From NCBI GenBank assembly GCA_004963905.1, contig SUGL01000010.1:1-64000 (forward strand): 64,000 nucleotides of DNA. Reading direction: 5' to 3'. Below are positions 54,281 through 63,150 of the stretch, one piece after another; position 1 is the first letter of the stretch; each line of letters starts with the position of its first letter. The position numbers and the translations under genes were made by a program. The notes under the pieces were generated by a model. The model saw nothing but the letters and a program-made list of their open reading frames with translations, made no database searches and had not been told where the DNA came from. Source of the stretch: Mesorhizobium sp. (GTDB taxonomy: Bacteria > Pseudomonadota > Alphaproteobacteria > Rhizobiales > Rhizobiaceae).

Positions 54281-55267
54281 ATGAGTGCCGTTTCCGAAGC
54301 CGTGACTTCGTCCGCCGTGCGGACCAGAGAAGCGACGGTGCGCCGCTTCGCCTTCACCGACATGGTCTTCCGGACGGCCACGCGTCTTGCCGCGATCCTC
54401 GTTCTGGTTATCCTCGGCGGCGTCGCGATTTCATTGTTTGCCGGCTCATGGGAAGCGCTGTCGAAATTCGGCGTATCCTTTCTGACGACGGAAGCGTGGA
54501 ACCCGGTCACCGAGAACTTCGGCGCCCTGGCTCCCATCTACGGCACCATCGTCACCTCGGCCATCGCCATCATCATTGCCGTGCCGATCGGCATCGGCAT
54601 CGCCGTCTTCCTGACCGAGCTTTGCCCGCGCCCGCTCAGGCGTCCGATCGGCATCGCGGTCGAGCTGCTCGCCGGCATTCCCTCGATCATCTACGGCATC
54701 TGGGGCCTGTTCGTGTTCGCGCCGTTCCTGCAGACGACGGTGCAGCCTTTCATCATCAACATTTTCCACGGCATACCGGGGCTCTCCAGCCTTTTTGCAG
54801 GTCCGCCCTACGGCATCGGCCTTTTGACGTCGTCGCTCATCCTTGCCATCATGGTGCTGCCGTTCATCACCTCGATCACCAAGGACGTGTTCGATACTGT
54901 GCCCGCGGTGCTCAAGGAATCGGCTTACGGCATCGGCTGCACGACCTGGGAAGTGACGCGACGCGTGGTCATCCCCTATACGCGCGTCGGCATCATGGGC
55001 GGCGTCATGCTCGGCCTCGGCCGCGCGCTCGGCGAGACGATGGCCGTCACCTTCGTCATCGGCAACGCGCACCGCATCAGCGCCTCGCTGTTTGCGCCGG
55101 GCACGACGATCTCGGCGACCATCGCCAACGAATTCACCGAGGCCGACGGCGAGCTTTATACGTCCTCGCTGGTGGCGCTCGGCCTGATCCTGTTCATCAT
55201 CACCTTCATCATCCTCGCCATCGCGCGCTACATGCTGTTGCGCATCGATAGCCGCACGGGAGCATGA
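54281..55267 (+). CDS. pstC: Phosphate ABC transporter permease PstC
   Basis: A 328-residue inner-membrane protein with about six membrane segments. Signature: LAGIPSIIYGIWGLFVFAPF and LGLGRALGETMAVTFVIGNA, the EAA-type loop that contacts PstB. The ATG at 54281 follows AGGGGG by 7 bases and is preferred to 54266. It pairs with PstA, whose gene starts four bases after the stop. Confidence 0.93.
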   Translation: MSAVSEAVTSSAVRTREATVRRFAFTDMVFRTATRLAAILVLVILGGVAISLFAGSWEALSKFGVSFLTTEAWNPVTENFGALAPIYGTIVTSAIAIIIAVPIGIGIAVFLTELCPRPLRRPIGIAVELLAGIPSIIYGIWGLFVFAPFLQTTVQPFIINIFHGIPGLSSLFAGPPYGIGLLTSSLILAIMVLPFITSITKDVFDTVPAVLKESAYGIGCTTWEVTRRVVIPYTRVGIMGGVMLGLGRALGETMAVTFVIGNAHRISASLFAPGTTISATIANEFTEADGELYTSSLVALGLILFIITFIILAIARYMLLRIDSRTGA

Positions 55268-55270
55268 CCC

Positions 55271-56122
55271 ATGTCGGTAGCTACGTCGCTTCATCAGAGA
55301 CGCAAGCGCAAGAATGGCGTGATGATGGCGCTGTGCGTCATCGCCGCGGGCATCGGCCTTGCCTGGCTGGCGCTGATCCTCGGCGCGCTGATCTACAAGG
55401 GCCTGTCCGGCGTCTCGCTGGCGGTCTTTACCGAGATGACGCCGCCGCCCGGCGACGCCGGCGGCCTGCTCAACGCCATCTACGGCAGCATCATCATGAC
55501 CATCATCGGCATCGTCGTCGGCACGCCGATCGGCGTGCTCGCCGGGACCTACATGGCGGAGTACGGGCGCTTCTCGCGTCTCACCACGGTGGTGCGTTTC
55601 ATCAACGACATCCTGTTGTCGGCGCCGTCGATCATCGTCGGCCTGTTCGTCTATGAGCTGATGGTGCGGCCGATGGGCCATTTCTCGGCGATCGCCGGCG
55701 CGGTGGCGCTGTCGATCCTGGTGATTCCGGTCGTGGTGCGCACCACCGAGGATATGCTCAACCTGGTGCCCAACGCCCTGCGCGAAGCCGGCACCGCCAT
55801 CGGCGCGCCGCGCTGGGTGGTGATCCGATCGGTCGCCTATCGCGCGGCGCTTTCCGGCATCGTCACCGGCATATTGCTGGCGATTGCCCGCATTTCCGGC
55901 GAGACGGCGCCGCTGCTCTTCACCGCTCTCAACAACCAGTTCTGGTCGAGCAATCTCAACGCGCCGATGGCCAGCCTGCCGGTGACCATCTTCCAGTTCG
56001 CCCTAAGTCCCTATGAGGAATGGCAGCAGCTGGCTTGGACCGGCGCACTCATAATCACCCTGACGGTTCTCGGGCTGAGCATCTTCGCCCGCAGCCTTAC
56101 CGGACGCAGAGAGGACAGATGA
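55271..56122 (+). CDS. pstA: Phosphate ABC transporter permease PstA
   Basis: A 283-residue inner-membrane protein. Hydrophobic segments and the permease loops ([51 protein letters not shown]) match PstA. Its stop overlaps the pstB start (ATGA). The N-terminus is basic and shorter than in long PstA proteins. Confidence 0.93.
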   Translation: MSVATSLHQRRKRKNGVMMALCVIAAGIGLAWLALILGALIYKGLSGVSLAVFTEMTPPPGDAGGLLNAIYGSIIMTIIGIVVGTPIGVLAGTYMAEYGRFSRLTTVVRFINDILLSAPSIIVGLFVYELMVRPMGHFSAIAGAVALSILVIPVVVRTTEDMLNLVPNALREAGTAIGAPRWVVIRSVAYRAALSGIVTGILLAIARISGETAPLLFTALNNQFWSSNLNAPMASLPVTIFQFALSPYEEWQQLAWTGALIITLTVLGLSIFARSLTGRREDR

Positions 56123-56922
56123 AACCGATGTTGTCCACCGACCTTAACGTAGCCGACACGGCCGTCGAGAAGGCCAAGATCGAGGTCAAGAACCTCAACT
56201 TCTACTATGGCCAGTCGAAGGCGCTGAAGGACATCAACCTGTCGCTGCCCGAGCGCAGCGTCACCGCCTTCATCGGGCCGTCGGGCTGCGGGAAATCGAC
56301 TCTGCTGCGCGTGCTGAACCGCATCTACGAGCTCTACCCGAAGCAGAGCGCGGAAGGCCAGGTGCTGCTCGACGGCAAGAACATCCTCGACCGCTCGCAG
56401 GACCTCAACCTGCTCAGGACCAAGATCGGCATGGTGTTCCAGAAGCCGACGCCGTTCCCGATGTCGATCTACGAGAACATCGCCTTCGGCGTCAGGCTGT
56501 ACGAGAAGATCAGCAAGGCCGAGATGGACAACCGCGTCGAGTCGGCGCTGAAGCGCGCGGCGCTCTGGAACGAGGTCAAGGACAAGCTCAACGCCAGCGG
56601 CCAGAGCCTGTCCGGCGGCCAGCAGCAGCGGCTTTGCATCGCCCGCACCGTGGCGGTGAAGCCGGAGGTCATCCTGCTCGACGAGCCGGCCTCGGCGCTC
56701 GACCCGTTGTCGACCGCCAAGATCGAAGAGCTGATCGACGAGTTGCAGGCCGACTACACGATCGTGATCGTCACCCACAACATGCAGCAGGCGGCGCGCG
56801 TGTCGCGGCAGACGGCGTTCATGTATCTCGGCGAGCTGGTCGAGTTCGACCGGACGGAGAAGATCTTCACCTCGCCTCGCGAGAAGCGCACGCAGGACTA
56901 TATCACCGGCCGCTTCGGCTGA
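56119..56922 (+). CDS. pstB: Phosphate ABC transporter ATPase PstB
   Basis: A 267-residue ATPase: Walker [11 protein letters not shown]-loop [12 protein letters not shown], signature [17 protein letters not shown], Walker [13 protein letters not shown], and the switch histidine in [14 protein letters not shown]. The [13 protein letters not shown] stretch is diagnostic of PstB. It energises uptake and also signals phosphate status via PhoU. Overlaps pstA by four bases. Confidence 0.95.
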   Translation: MKPMLSTDLNVADTAVEKAKIEVKNLNFYYGQSKALKDINLSLPERSVTAFIGPSGCGKSTLLRVLNRIYELYPKQSAEGQVLLDGKNILDRSQDLNLLRTKIGMVFQKPTPFPMSIYENIAFGVRLYEKISKAEMDNRVESALKRAALWNEVKDKLNASGQSLSGGQQQRLCIARTVAVKPEVILLDEPASALDPLSTAKIEELIDELQADYTIVIVTHNMQQAARVSRQTAFMYLGELVEFDRTEKIFTSPREKRTQDYITGRFG

Positions 56923-56943
56923 GTTTCATACGAGGACATAATC

Positions 56944-57648
56944 ATGGCCCATACGGTCGCTTCCTTCGACGAGGATCTGAGGCAGATCAGCCAGCTCATC
57001 CGTGACATGGGCGATCTCGCCGGCTCGATGGTCGGCGCGTCGACCAAGGCCCTGCTCAACTCCGACAACGCGCTGGCGCAGCGCGTGGTCTCCGACGACG
57101 CCATCATGGACGCGCGCCAGCGCGAGCTCGACGATCGCGCCATCACGCTGATCGCCAAGCGCCAGCCGATGGCCGACGACCTGCGCAGCGTGGTCGGCGC
57201 GATCCGCATGGCCGGCGACCTCGAGCGCATCGGCGATCTCGCCAAGAACATCGCCAAGCGCGTCGGCTCCGTCGGCGTCAGCGCGGCGCCGCGCGACCTG
57301 TCGCACTCCATCGATTCGATGGCGCAGCTGGTGCTGATCCAGGTCCAGGGCGTGATCGAGGAGTACACGGCGGGCGACGCCACGGCGCTCGCCAAGCTGC
57401 GCAACGACGACGAGCGCATCGACGTCAAATACACCTCCGTCTTCCGCGAACTCCTGACCTACATGATGGAGGATCCGCGCAACATCACGGCCTGCACGCA
57501 TCTCCTGTTCTGCGCCAAGAATCTGGAGCGCATCGGCGACCACGTCACCAACATCGCCGAGAATGCCTACTATGTGCTGACCGGAACGCAATTGCCCGCT
57601 AACCGTCCGAAGCAGGACGAGACGGCGATGTCGGCGCCGGCGGCCTGA
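56944..57648 (+). CDS. phoU: Phosphate signalling protein PhoU
   Basis: A 234-residue, all-helical protein with the two PhoU halves. The ExxxD-type metal motifs appear as AIRMAGDLERIGDLAKNIAK and AKNLERIGDHVTNIAENAYY. It dampens PhoB activation when phosphate is ample, acting between the transporter and the sensor kinase. 21 bases after pstB. Confidence 0.95.
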   Translation: MAHTVASFDEDLRQISQLIRDMGDLAGSMVGASTKALLNSDNALAQRVVSDDAIMDARQRELDDRAITLIAKRQPMADDLRSVVGAIRMAGDLERIGDLAKNIAKRVGSVGVSAAPRDLSHSIDSMAQLVLIQVQGVIEEYTAGDATALAKLRNDDERIDVKYTSVFRELLTYMMEDPRNITACTHLLFCAKNLERIGDHVTNIAENAYYVLTGTQLPANRPKQDETAMSAPAA

Positions 57649-57668
57649 CAACGAAGGTACCTGCGAAA

Positions 57669-58358
57669 ATGATCGCCCCACGCATCATGGTGGTGGAGGA
57701 CGAGGAGCCGCTGGGGGTGCTGCTCCGCTACAACCTCGAATCCGAAGGCTATCAGGTCGAGGTGGTCACCCGCGGCGACGAAGCCGAAATCCGCCTGCAG
57801 GAGAACGTGCCCGATCTCCTGGTGCTCGACTGGATGGTGCCGGCGGTTTCGGGCATCGAGCTTTGCCGGCGCCTCAGGATGCGCCCCGAGACCGAACGGC
57901 TGCCGATCATCATGCTGACGGCGCGCGGCGAGGAAAGCGACAGGGTGCGCGGCCTCTCGACGGGCGCCGACGACTATCTGGTCAAGCCGTTCTCGACGCC
58001 GGAATTCATGGCCAGGGTCAAGGCGCTGTTGCGCCGCGCCAAGCCGGAGGTGCTTTCAAGCGTGCTCAAGGTCGGCGACATCGTGCTCGACCGTGAATCG
58101 CACCGCGTCTACCGCAAGAAGAGCGAGATCAGGCTTGGCCCGACCGAGTTCCGGCTGCTCGAATTCATGATGCGGCATCCCGGCCGGGTGTTCTCGCGCA
58201 GCCAGCTGCTCGACAATGTCTGGGGCGAGACGATCTATATCGACGAGCGCACGGTGGACGTGCATGTCGGACGCCTGCGCAAGGCGGTCAACAATGGCCG
58301 CATGCCCGACGTCATCCGCACCATCCGCGGGGCGGGTTACGCGATCCGGGAAGATTAG
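57669..58358 (+). CDS. phoB: Phosphate regulon response regulator PhoB
   Basis: A 229-residue OmpR-type regulator: receiver domain (IMVVEDEEPLGVLLRYNLES, phosphoacceptor in LVLDWMVPAVSG, lysine in DDYLVKPFSTPEF) and a winged-helix DNA-binding domain (LDNVWGETIYIDERTVDVHV, IRTIRGAGYAIRED). It should bind the Pho box at 53050-53078. The last 214 bases are repeated at 61015-61228, with the cassette between. The matching sensor gene phoR is not in this window. Confidence 0.95.
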   Translation: MIAPRIMVVEDEEPLGVLLRYNLESEGYQVEVVTRGDEAEIRLQENVPDLLVLDWMVPAVSGIELCRRLRMRPETERLPIIMLTARGEESDRVRGLSTGADDYLVKPFSTPEFMARVKALLRRAKPEVLSSVLKVGDIVLDRESHRVYRKKSEIRLGPTEFRLLEFMMRHPGRVFSRSQLLDNVWGETIYIDERTVDVHVGRLRKAVNNGRMPDVIRTIRGAGYAIRED

Positions 58359-58546
58359 AGCCCCGCTATCCCGAGGGATCGAAATCATGTTCCCAGGGGC
58401 CAGAACTAAATAGCAGGCGGTTGCCGATGGCCGCGAAGGGCCAGAGGTAGCCATTTGCCAGTGTCAGCTTCTGACCGAGAGAGGACTTCTTTCGTGGCAT
58501 TCCACCAATAGATATGGTTGCCTCAGAGACGAGGATGCCGAACGCC

Positions 58547-58984
58547 ATGAAACTTGCTCACATCAACTTGGTAGCACGCAATGCGGAAGCGCTCGCAGCC
58601 TTCTACATGAACGTCATGAAATGCGATTTACTTCGCGCACCTACGATGTTGTCCGGTGAAAAGGTCTCGCGAGGAAATGGGCTTTCAAATTCCGAGATAC
58701 GTACAATCTGGCTGAAATTCTCCAGAATGGAACGCCCTTTTCTGGAGATCCATGAGCATACGGTCACCCTTCATCGTGACCAGCCAAGGGTTAACGAACC
58801 CGGCTTCGGACACTTATCGTTCCAGATGGAAGATATTAGCGACGCGCTTTCGAAAATCATCCAGGCCGGCGGGGCGCAGATCGGCCAAATTACGGATTTC
58901 GGGACGCCGGATAGACCATATCTGATCGCTTACGCGCGCGATCCAGAGGGAAACGTGCTTGAGCTTGAGCAAACACCCTCATAG
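58547..58984 (+). CDS. VOC-family protein
   Basis: A 145-residue VOC protein (KLAHINLVARNAEALAAFYM; PGFGHLSFQMEDISDALSKI; IAYARDPEGNVLELEQ), with metal-ligand positions H, H and E. The start is uncertain: ATGs at 58514, 58535 and 58547 are in frame; the last aligns best with the family. Substrate unknown. It is the first gene of the three-gene cassette inserted between the two phoB 3' ends. Confidence 0.8.
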   Translation: MKLAHINLVARNAEALAAFYMNVMKCDLLRAPTMLSGEKVSRGNGLSNSEIRTIWLKFSRMERPFLEIHEHTVTLHRDQPRVNEPGFGHLSFQMEDISDALSKIIQAGGAQIGQITDFGTPDRPYLIAYARDPEGNVLELEQTPS

Positions 58985-59106
58985 CCGCTAATGGCGCAGA
59001 GCGGCCGGAAGGCAACGTCCCAATCGGGTCGGAAATTCGGTCATTTGAAGATGGTCGGTTTCAGAGGAATAGAGATCGCGAAGGTCTGCTTCTGGCGCGG
59101 AGACGT

Positions 59107-60042
59107 TCAGACAAATTCACCCAGATGACAGCGCACCCATTCGGCCTCTTCCGACGCCGTACGTCGGAAGTGTCGCCTGAAATCGCGGCTGAACTGGGCA
59201 GGACTGACGTACCCGACCGATGAGGCGATTTCTGCGATCGTCCTGTCCCGGCGCGCGATCATCAGCCGTGCCTCGTGAAGCCGCAACGCCTTCACGTATT
59301 GTATCGGGGTGCTGCCCGTCAGTGCCTTGAAATGGACGTGGTAGGAGGGAACGCTCATGCCTGCTTCACGCGCCAGCGCGGCGACCGAGAACCGGGAACT
59401 GTAGTCTTCGCGCAGCCGGGCCAGGCTCTGGACGATCCGTCCGGCAGGCCCCTGTTGGTGCAGGGCTGAGACAATCGCGCCGCCTTGCGGGCCGACCAGC
59501 ACCCGGTAATGCAGTTCACGCAAGATGCCTGCGCCCAGAACCGCAAGCTCGACAGGATCCTGCAGCGCCCGCAGCAGGCGCAGCACGACATCCTCGATGG
59601 CCGGCTCCATTCTGCTCGATACCAGACCTTTCACCTTGCCGGATGCCGATCCGGCACCTCCCGCACCCACTTGCGAAGCGATCTCGGCAGCCACGCGCAT
59701 GTCGAACTCGAGATAGACCGCAAGTAGGGGCCGTTCCGGGCTGGCCACGGATTCCATCCGGAACGGAACAGGCACCGACACGGCCAGATAGTGCTCCTCA
59801 TCGTAGAGATAGGACACGCCTTCAAGCATGCCCTGCTTGCGTCCCTGTAACACGAATACCGCGCCCGGCTTGTAGAGCACGGGCACGTCGCGAAGGACCG
59901 CCTCTGTCCTAAGAATGCGGACGCCGTGAAGTGGCGTCGGATTGTATCCCTGTTGCGGGGCAAGGCGGTCAGCCAGTTGCACAAGCGCGCGACGCTTCAC
60001 CGGATCTTCCCCCACATTCATAGGACTTGGCAACAAATTCAT
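59107..60042 (-). CDS. AraC-family transcriptional regulator
   Basis: A 311-residue regulator with an N-terminal cupin-like sensing domain of the AraC_N type (PVLYKPGAVFVLQGRKQGML, SVPVPFRMESV) and a C-terminal AraC helix-turn-helix pair (FSVAALAREAGMSVPSYHVH, then AEIASSVGYVSPAQFSRDFR). It is divergent from the SDR gene with a 73-base gap and probably activates it in response to a small ligand. This AraC-SDR pairing is common for aldehyde or ketone oxidoreductases. Confidence 0.9.
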   Translation of the reverse strand: MNLLPSPMNVGEDPVKRRALVQLADRLAPQQGYNPTPLHGVRILRTEAVLRDVPVLYKPGAVFVLQGRKQGMLEGVSYLYDEEHYLAVSVPVPFRMESVASPERPLLAVYLEFDMRVAAEIASQVGAGGAGSASGKVKGLVSSRMEPAIEDVVLRLLRALQDPVELAVLGAGILRELHYRVLVGPQGGAIVSALHQQGPAGRIVQSLARLREDYSSRFSVAALAREAGMSVPSYHVHFKALTGSTPIQYVKALRLHEARLMIARRDRTIAEIASSVGYVSPAQFSRDFRRHFRRTASEEAEWVRCHLGEFV

Positions 60043-60115
60043 AGTTTCAGCAATCGGGCTCCCAGTTTGAAAATACTATCTGTCAACGGCATCGACCAAT
60101 CAACAGGAGCGCGCC

Positions 60116-60943
60116 ATGCCACCGAAGACCTTCTTTATCACTGGAGCGAATTCCGGCTTCGGCTTCGCGATCGCAGCGGCCGCGAGTCGGCAGGGCCATA
60201 AAGTCATCGGCACCGTCCGCTCGGAACGGTCACAGGCAACTCTTGAGGAACGCCTGCCAGCAGTGCGATCCGTCCTGTGCGACGTGACGGAGTTCGACAG
60301 GATAGCCGATGTCGTCCGGCAGACTGAGGATTACCACGGACCGGTCGACGTGCTGATCAACAATGCCGGCTACGGCCATGAGGGGATCCTCGAGGAATCG
60401 CCCCTCGAGGAGATGCGGCGTCAGTTCGACGTGAACGTCTTCGGCGCCGTCGCGGTCGCCAAGGCTTTCCTGCCCCGGTTTCGCGAAAGGCGTAGCGGAT
60501 TCATCGTGAACGTGACCTCGATGGGTGGGCTGATCACCATGCCCGGCATCGCGTATTACTGCGGCAGCAAATTCGCCCTTCAGGGTATTTCGGAAGTCAT
60601 GCGCGCGGAAATGGCGCCGTTTGGCGTTCATGTGACGGCCTTGTGCCCTGGGTCCTTTCGAACGGACTGGGCGGGACGCTCGATGGTCAGGACCGAGCGA
60701 TCGATCCCGGACTACGACGCGCTGTTCGATCCCATCCGGGCGGCGCGGCAGGCTAAGAGCGGGAAGCAGCTCGGTGATCCCGACAAGCTTGCGGCAGCGG
60801 TCCTGGACCTGGTCGAGTCCGACAATCCGCCGCCGCAGCTCTTGCTCGGCAGCGATGCCCTTAAGCTCGTGTCGGAAAGAATCGAACGTCTGAAGCAGGA
60901 GATCGAAGCATGGAAATTCGTTGCCGTTGCTACCGATGGGTGA
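60116..60943 (+). CDS. Short-chain dehydrogenase/reductase
   Basis: A 275-residue classical SDR. Present are the coenzyme motif TGANSGFGFAIA, NNAG (LINNAGYGHEGI), the catalytic serine in NVTSMGG and the YxxxK motif as YYCGSK. The arginine in GTVRSERSQ suggests NADP preference, tentatively. Likely reduces or oxidises a small carbonyl or alcohol. It is divergent from the AraC gene that probably controls it. Confidence 0.9.
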   Translation: MPPKTFFITGANSGFGFAIAAAASRQGHKVIGTVRSERSQATLEERLPAVRSVLCDVTEFDRIADVVRQTEDYHGPVDVLINNAGYGHEGILEESPLEEMRRQFDVNVFGAVAVAKAFLPRFRERRSGFIVNVTSMGGLITMPGIAYYCGSKFALQGISEVMRAEMAPFGVHVTALCPGSFRTDWAGRSMVRTERSIPDYDALFDPIRAARQAKSGKQLGDPDKLAAAVLDLVESDNPPPQLLLGSDALKLVSERIERLKQEIEAWKFVAVATDG

Positions 60944-60991
60944 CGGCGGCGGCATGGCGCGCCAGAGCACCGCGCAAGTTGACCTTGGAGA

Positions 60992-61228
60992 GTGTTTCTG
61001 CGTGCTGAACCGGGCGAGTTCCGGCTGCTCGAGTTCATGATGCGGCATCCCGGCCGGGTGTTCTCGCGCAGCCAGCTGCTCGACAATGTCTGGGGGGAGA
61101 CGATCTATATCGACGAGCGCACGGTGGACGTGCATGTCGGGCGCCTGCGCAAGGCGGTCAACAACGGCCGCATGCCCGATGTCATCCGCACCATACGCGG
61201 GGCGGGATATGCGATCAGGGAGGATTAG
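60992..61228 (+). pseudogene. phoB: Truncated phoB remnant (C-terminal part)
   Basis: A 78-codon frame whose last 71 codons encode the PhoB winged-helix end. 61015-61228 equals 58145-58358 except for about ten base changes, every one synonymous by my reading. The receiver domain is missing, and upstream bases (60992-61014) show no PhoB similarity. It is best read as the original or donor 3' end displaced when the cassette entered. Confidence 0.82.
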
Positions 61229-61304
61229 GCTGAAGTTGCCGAAGTTCGGACACGCTCGGCACTTCCGACATCCACGCTGGTGAGTAGCCGAGACGCTTAT
61301 GCTT

Positions 61305-61486
61305 CGTCATCCACGGCCGGAGCAAGGAGCGCAGCGACGCAGCGCAGACCCGAGGATCCATTCCGTGACGTCGACACGCCACTACGGTGCAGAATTCTGT
61401 TCCGCTGCGCCCTTCGTCCGAGGTAACGGCATGGATTCCAGGGTCTTCGCGACGGAGCTTCGCTCCTGCTTCGCCCTGGAATGACG
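61305..61486. repeat. Dispersed ~175-bp palindromic repeat, copy 4
   Basis: Starts CGTCATCCACGGCCGGAGCA and ends GGAATGACG, containing GCAGAATTC as the other copies do. It lies between the phoB remnant and the ROK gene. Confidence 0.85.
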
Positions 61487-61548
61487 AAGCCGCGGGGTCT
61501 TCGCTAATCTCCGGCGACACTGAACTCAGCGACCAACTTCAAAGCCGC

Positions 61549-62790
61549 TCAGGCGACGTTCTTCCCCGCACCCGCCCTTGCCTGGCCTCCCGGCGCGAAA
61601 ATCTCCTGGTCGACGAAGGTCAGCGCGCGTATGGCGCAGCCCTCGCGGATCAGCGGCAATTCGTTCGGCTCGGTGTCGAAGGAGATCGATTTGGAGTGCT
61701 GGCCGCCTGCGGTCTGGGCGATGGCCTCGCGCAGCGACGGCTCGATCAGGTCGAAAGCGGCGGCGCTGACGCCGACCATGGCGACCGGCGCCGGGTCGAT
61801 CAGCGCGAACAGGCTGCCGAGGCCGAAGCCCAGCGCCTCGCCCGCCCGGCGGTATGCCTCGCGCTCCGGGCCGTCCTTCTCCCGCGCCTTGGCGGCGAGC
61901 GCCCGCATGTCGGCATCGCCGACGTCGACCGGCTCGGCGTCCTCGCTCATCCCCATGGCGCTGCGCCAGATGGCGTAGTTGCCGGCATAGGCCTCCACGC
62001 AGCCGCGGCGTCCGCAGCGGCAGAGCGCGCCGCCCGGACGATGGATCATGTGGCCGAACTCGCCTCCGGAAGAATGCGTGCCGGTGAACAGCTCGCCCTT
62101 CAGCACCAGGCCCATGCCGATGCCGTGCGACAGCAGGATGGCGATGAAATTGTCGCGATAGCGGTTGGGGTCGCGCCATTGCAGCGCCACCGCCATCATG
62201 TTGCAGTCGTTCTCCATGGTGGCCGGGATGCCGAATTCCTTTTCCAGGATGTCGGCGAAAGGAATGTCGGTCAAAGGCGTGATCGGCGACCACAGCATGG
62301 CGCGGGCATGGGAATCGGTGATGCCCTGGATGCCCATGGCGATGCGGGCGACGCTGCGGACATCGAGGTCCGGATCCTCAAGCCGGCGCCGGACGATCGC
62401 CACGCATTCGCCGATCAGCTCGTCGCGGGGCATGGTCAGCGTATCGAGGCGCCGCTGCTCCTCGGCGATGACCTGCCCGGCATAGTCGATGACGGCGACG
62501 GAAAGGAAATTCAGCGACAGCACCACCGTCACCACCGCGGCCGCCTCGGGGTTGAGGGCGAGGCCGACCTGCGGCCGGCCACGCTTCAGCGATGCCGCCT
62601 CGCTCGGCTTGCTCTCGGCCAGGATGCCTTCCTGGATCAGGTCCGAGGAAATTGCCGAAATGGTCGAGTGGCTGAGCCCGGTGGTCGCGGCGATCTCCGT
62701 GCGCGATGGCTGGCCGGCGCGGCGCACGGCCGAGAGCACCATGGCGCGGTTGCGCCGGCGCAGGTCGTCGTGGCGGATCCCGACCGACAT
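61549..62790 (-). CDS. ROK-family transcriptional repressor
   Basis: A 413-residue protein: an N-terminal winged helix (RNRAMVLSAVRRAGQPSRTE, IAATTGLSHSTISAISSDLI) and a ROK sugar-kinase-like domain (LLSHGIGMGLVLKGELFTGT, SGGEFGHMIHRPGG) with the zinc-type motif CRCGRRGCVEAYAG. The start at 62790 follows GGAGGAG. Divergent from xylF, so it most likely represses a xylose-type uptake operon, like XylR/NagC-type ROK proteins. The operator is probably the palindrome at 63068-63088. Confidence 0.9.
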   Translation of the reverse strand: MSVGIRHDDLRRRNRAMVLSAVRRAGQPSRTEIAATTGLSHSTISAISSDLIQEGILAESKPSEAASLKRGRPQVGLALNPEAAAVVTVVLSLNFLSVAVIDYAGQVIAEEQRRLDTLTMPRDELIGECVAIVRRRLEDPDLDVRSVARIAMGIQGITDSHARAMLWSPITPLTDIPFADILEKEFGIPATMENDCNMMAVALQWRDPNRYRDNFIAILLSHGIGMGLVLKGELFTGTHSSGGEFGHMIHRPGGALCRCGRRGCVEAYAGNYAIWRSAMGMSEDAEPVDVGDADMRALAAKAREKDGPEREAYRRAGEALGFGLGSLFALIDPAPVAMVGVSAAAFDLIEPSLREAIAQTAGGQHSKSISFDTEPNELPLIREGCAIRALTFVDQEIFAPGGQARAGAGKNVA

Positions 62791-63067
62791 TTTTCTCCTC
62801 CCGGTCAGCGCGGCCTCTTGATAATGCATGGGCCGTCGGCGACGCGCCAGATCGGTTCGGTTGCGGATACACCACCGAACCGCTCTGGATTTTGTTTTCG
62901 TGCAGTTCCGACGGGCAGCGGTTCCGCGCTTCCAGCGCAACTGTTTTCAGGATAGTGGCAGAAGCGGCCCGGGCTGTCATTATTTATTGCGGACCTCGAA
63001 AAAAAGTTCGCGGCACCTCAAAAACCATCAGAATCGCGGTTGACAGCGCTTCGGTGTTGGATCAGTG

Positions 63068-63088
63068 TTTTTTCGAGGCTCGAAAAAA
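63068..63088. promoter_or_regulatory. Probable ROK-repressor operator
   Basis: A 21-base palindrome, TTTTTTCGAG-G-CTCGAAAAAA, upstream of xylF. A further half-site CTCGAAAAAAA is at 62997-63007. It lies in the ROK-xylF intergenic region, which otherwise contains no gene. Confidence 0.62.
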
Positions 63089-63150
63089 AGCCTCTGTTAC
63101 CGGCCTTCGGGCCAGTCTGGGTCGCGCCGCAAGGGCGCAGGGAGGAAATC

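Noticed and set aside
54446..55681. 411-aa minus-strand frame opposite pstC/pstA
   Set aside because: Composition dominated by Asp/Arg/His; spans two real genes antisense.
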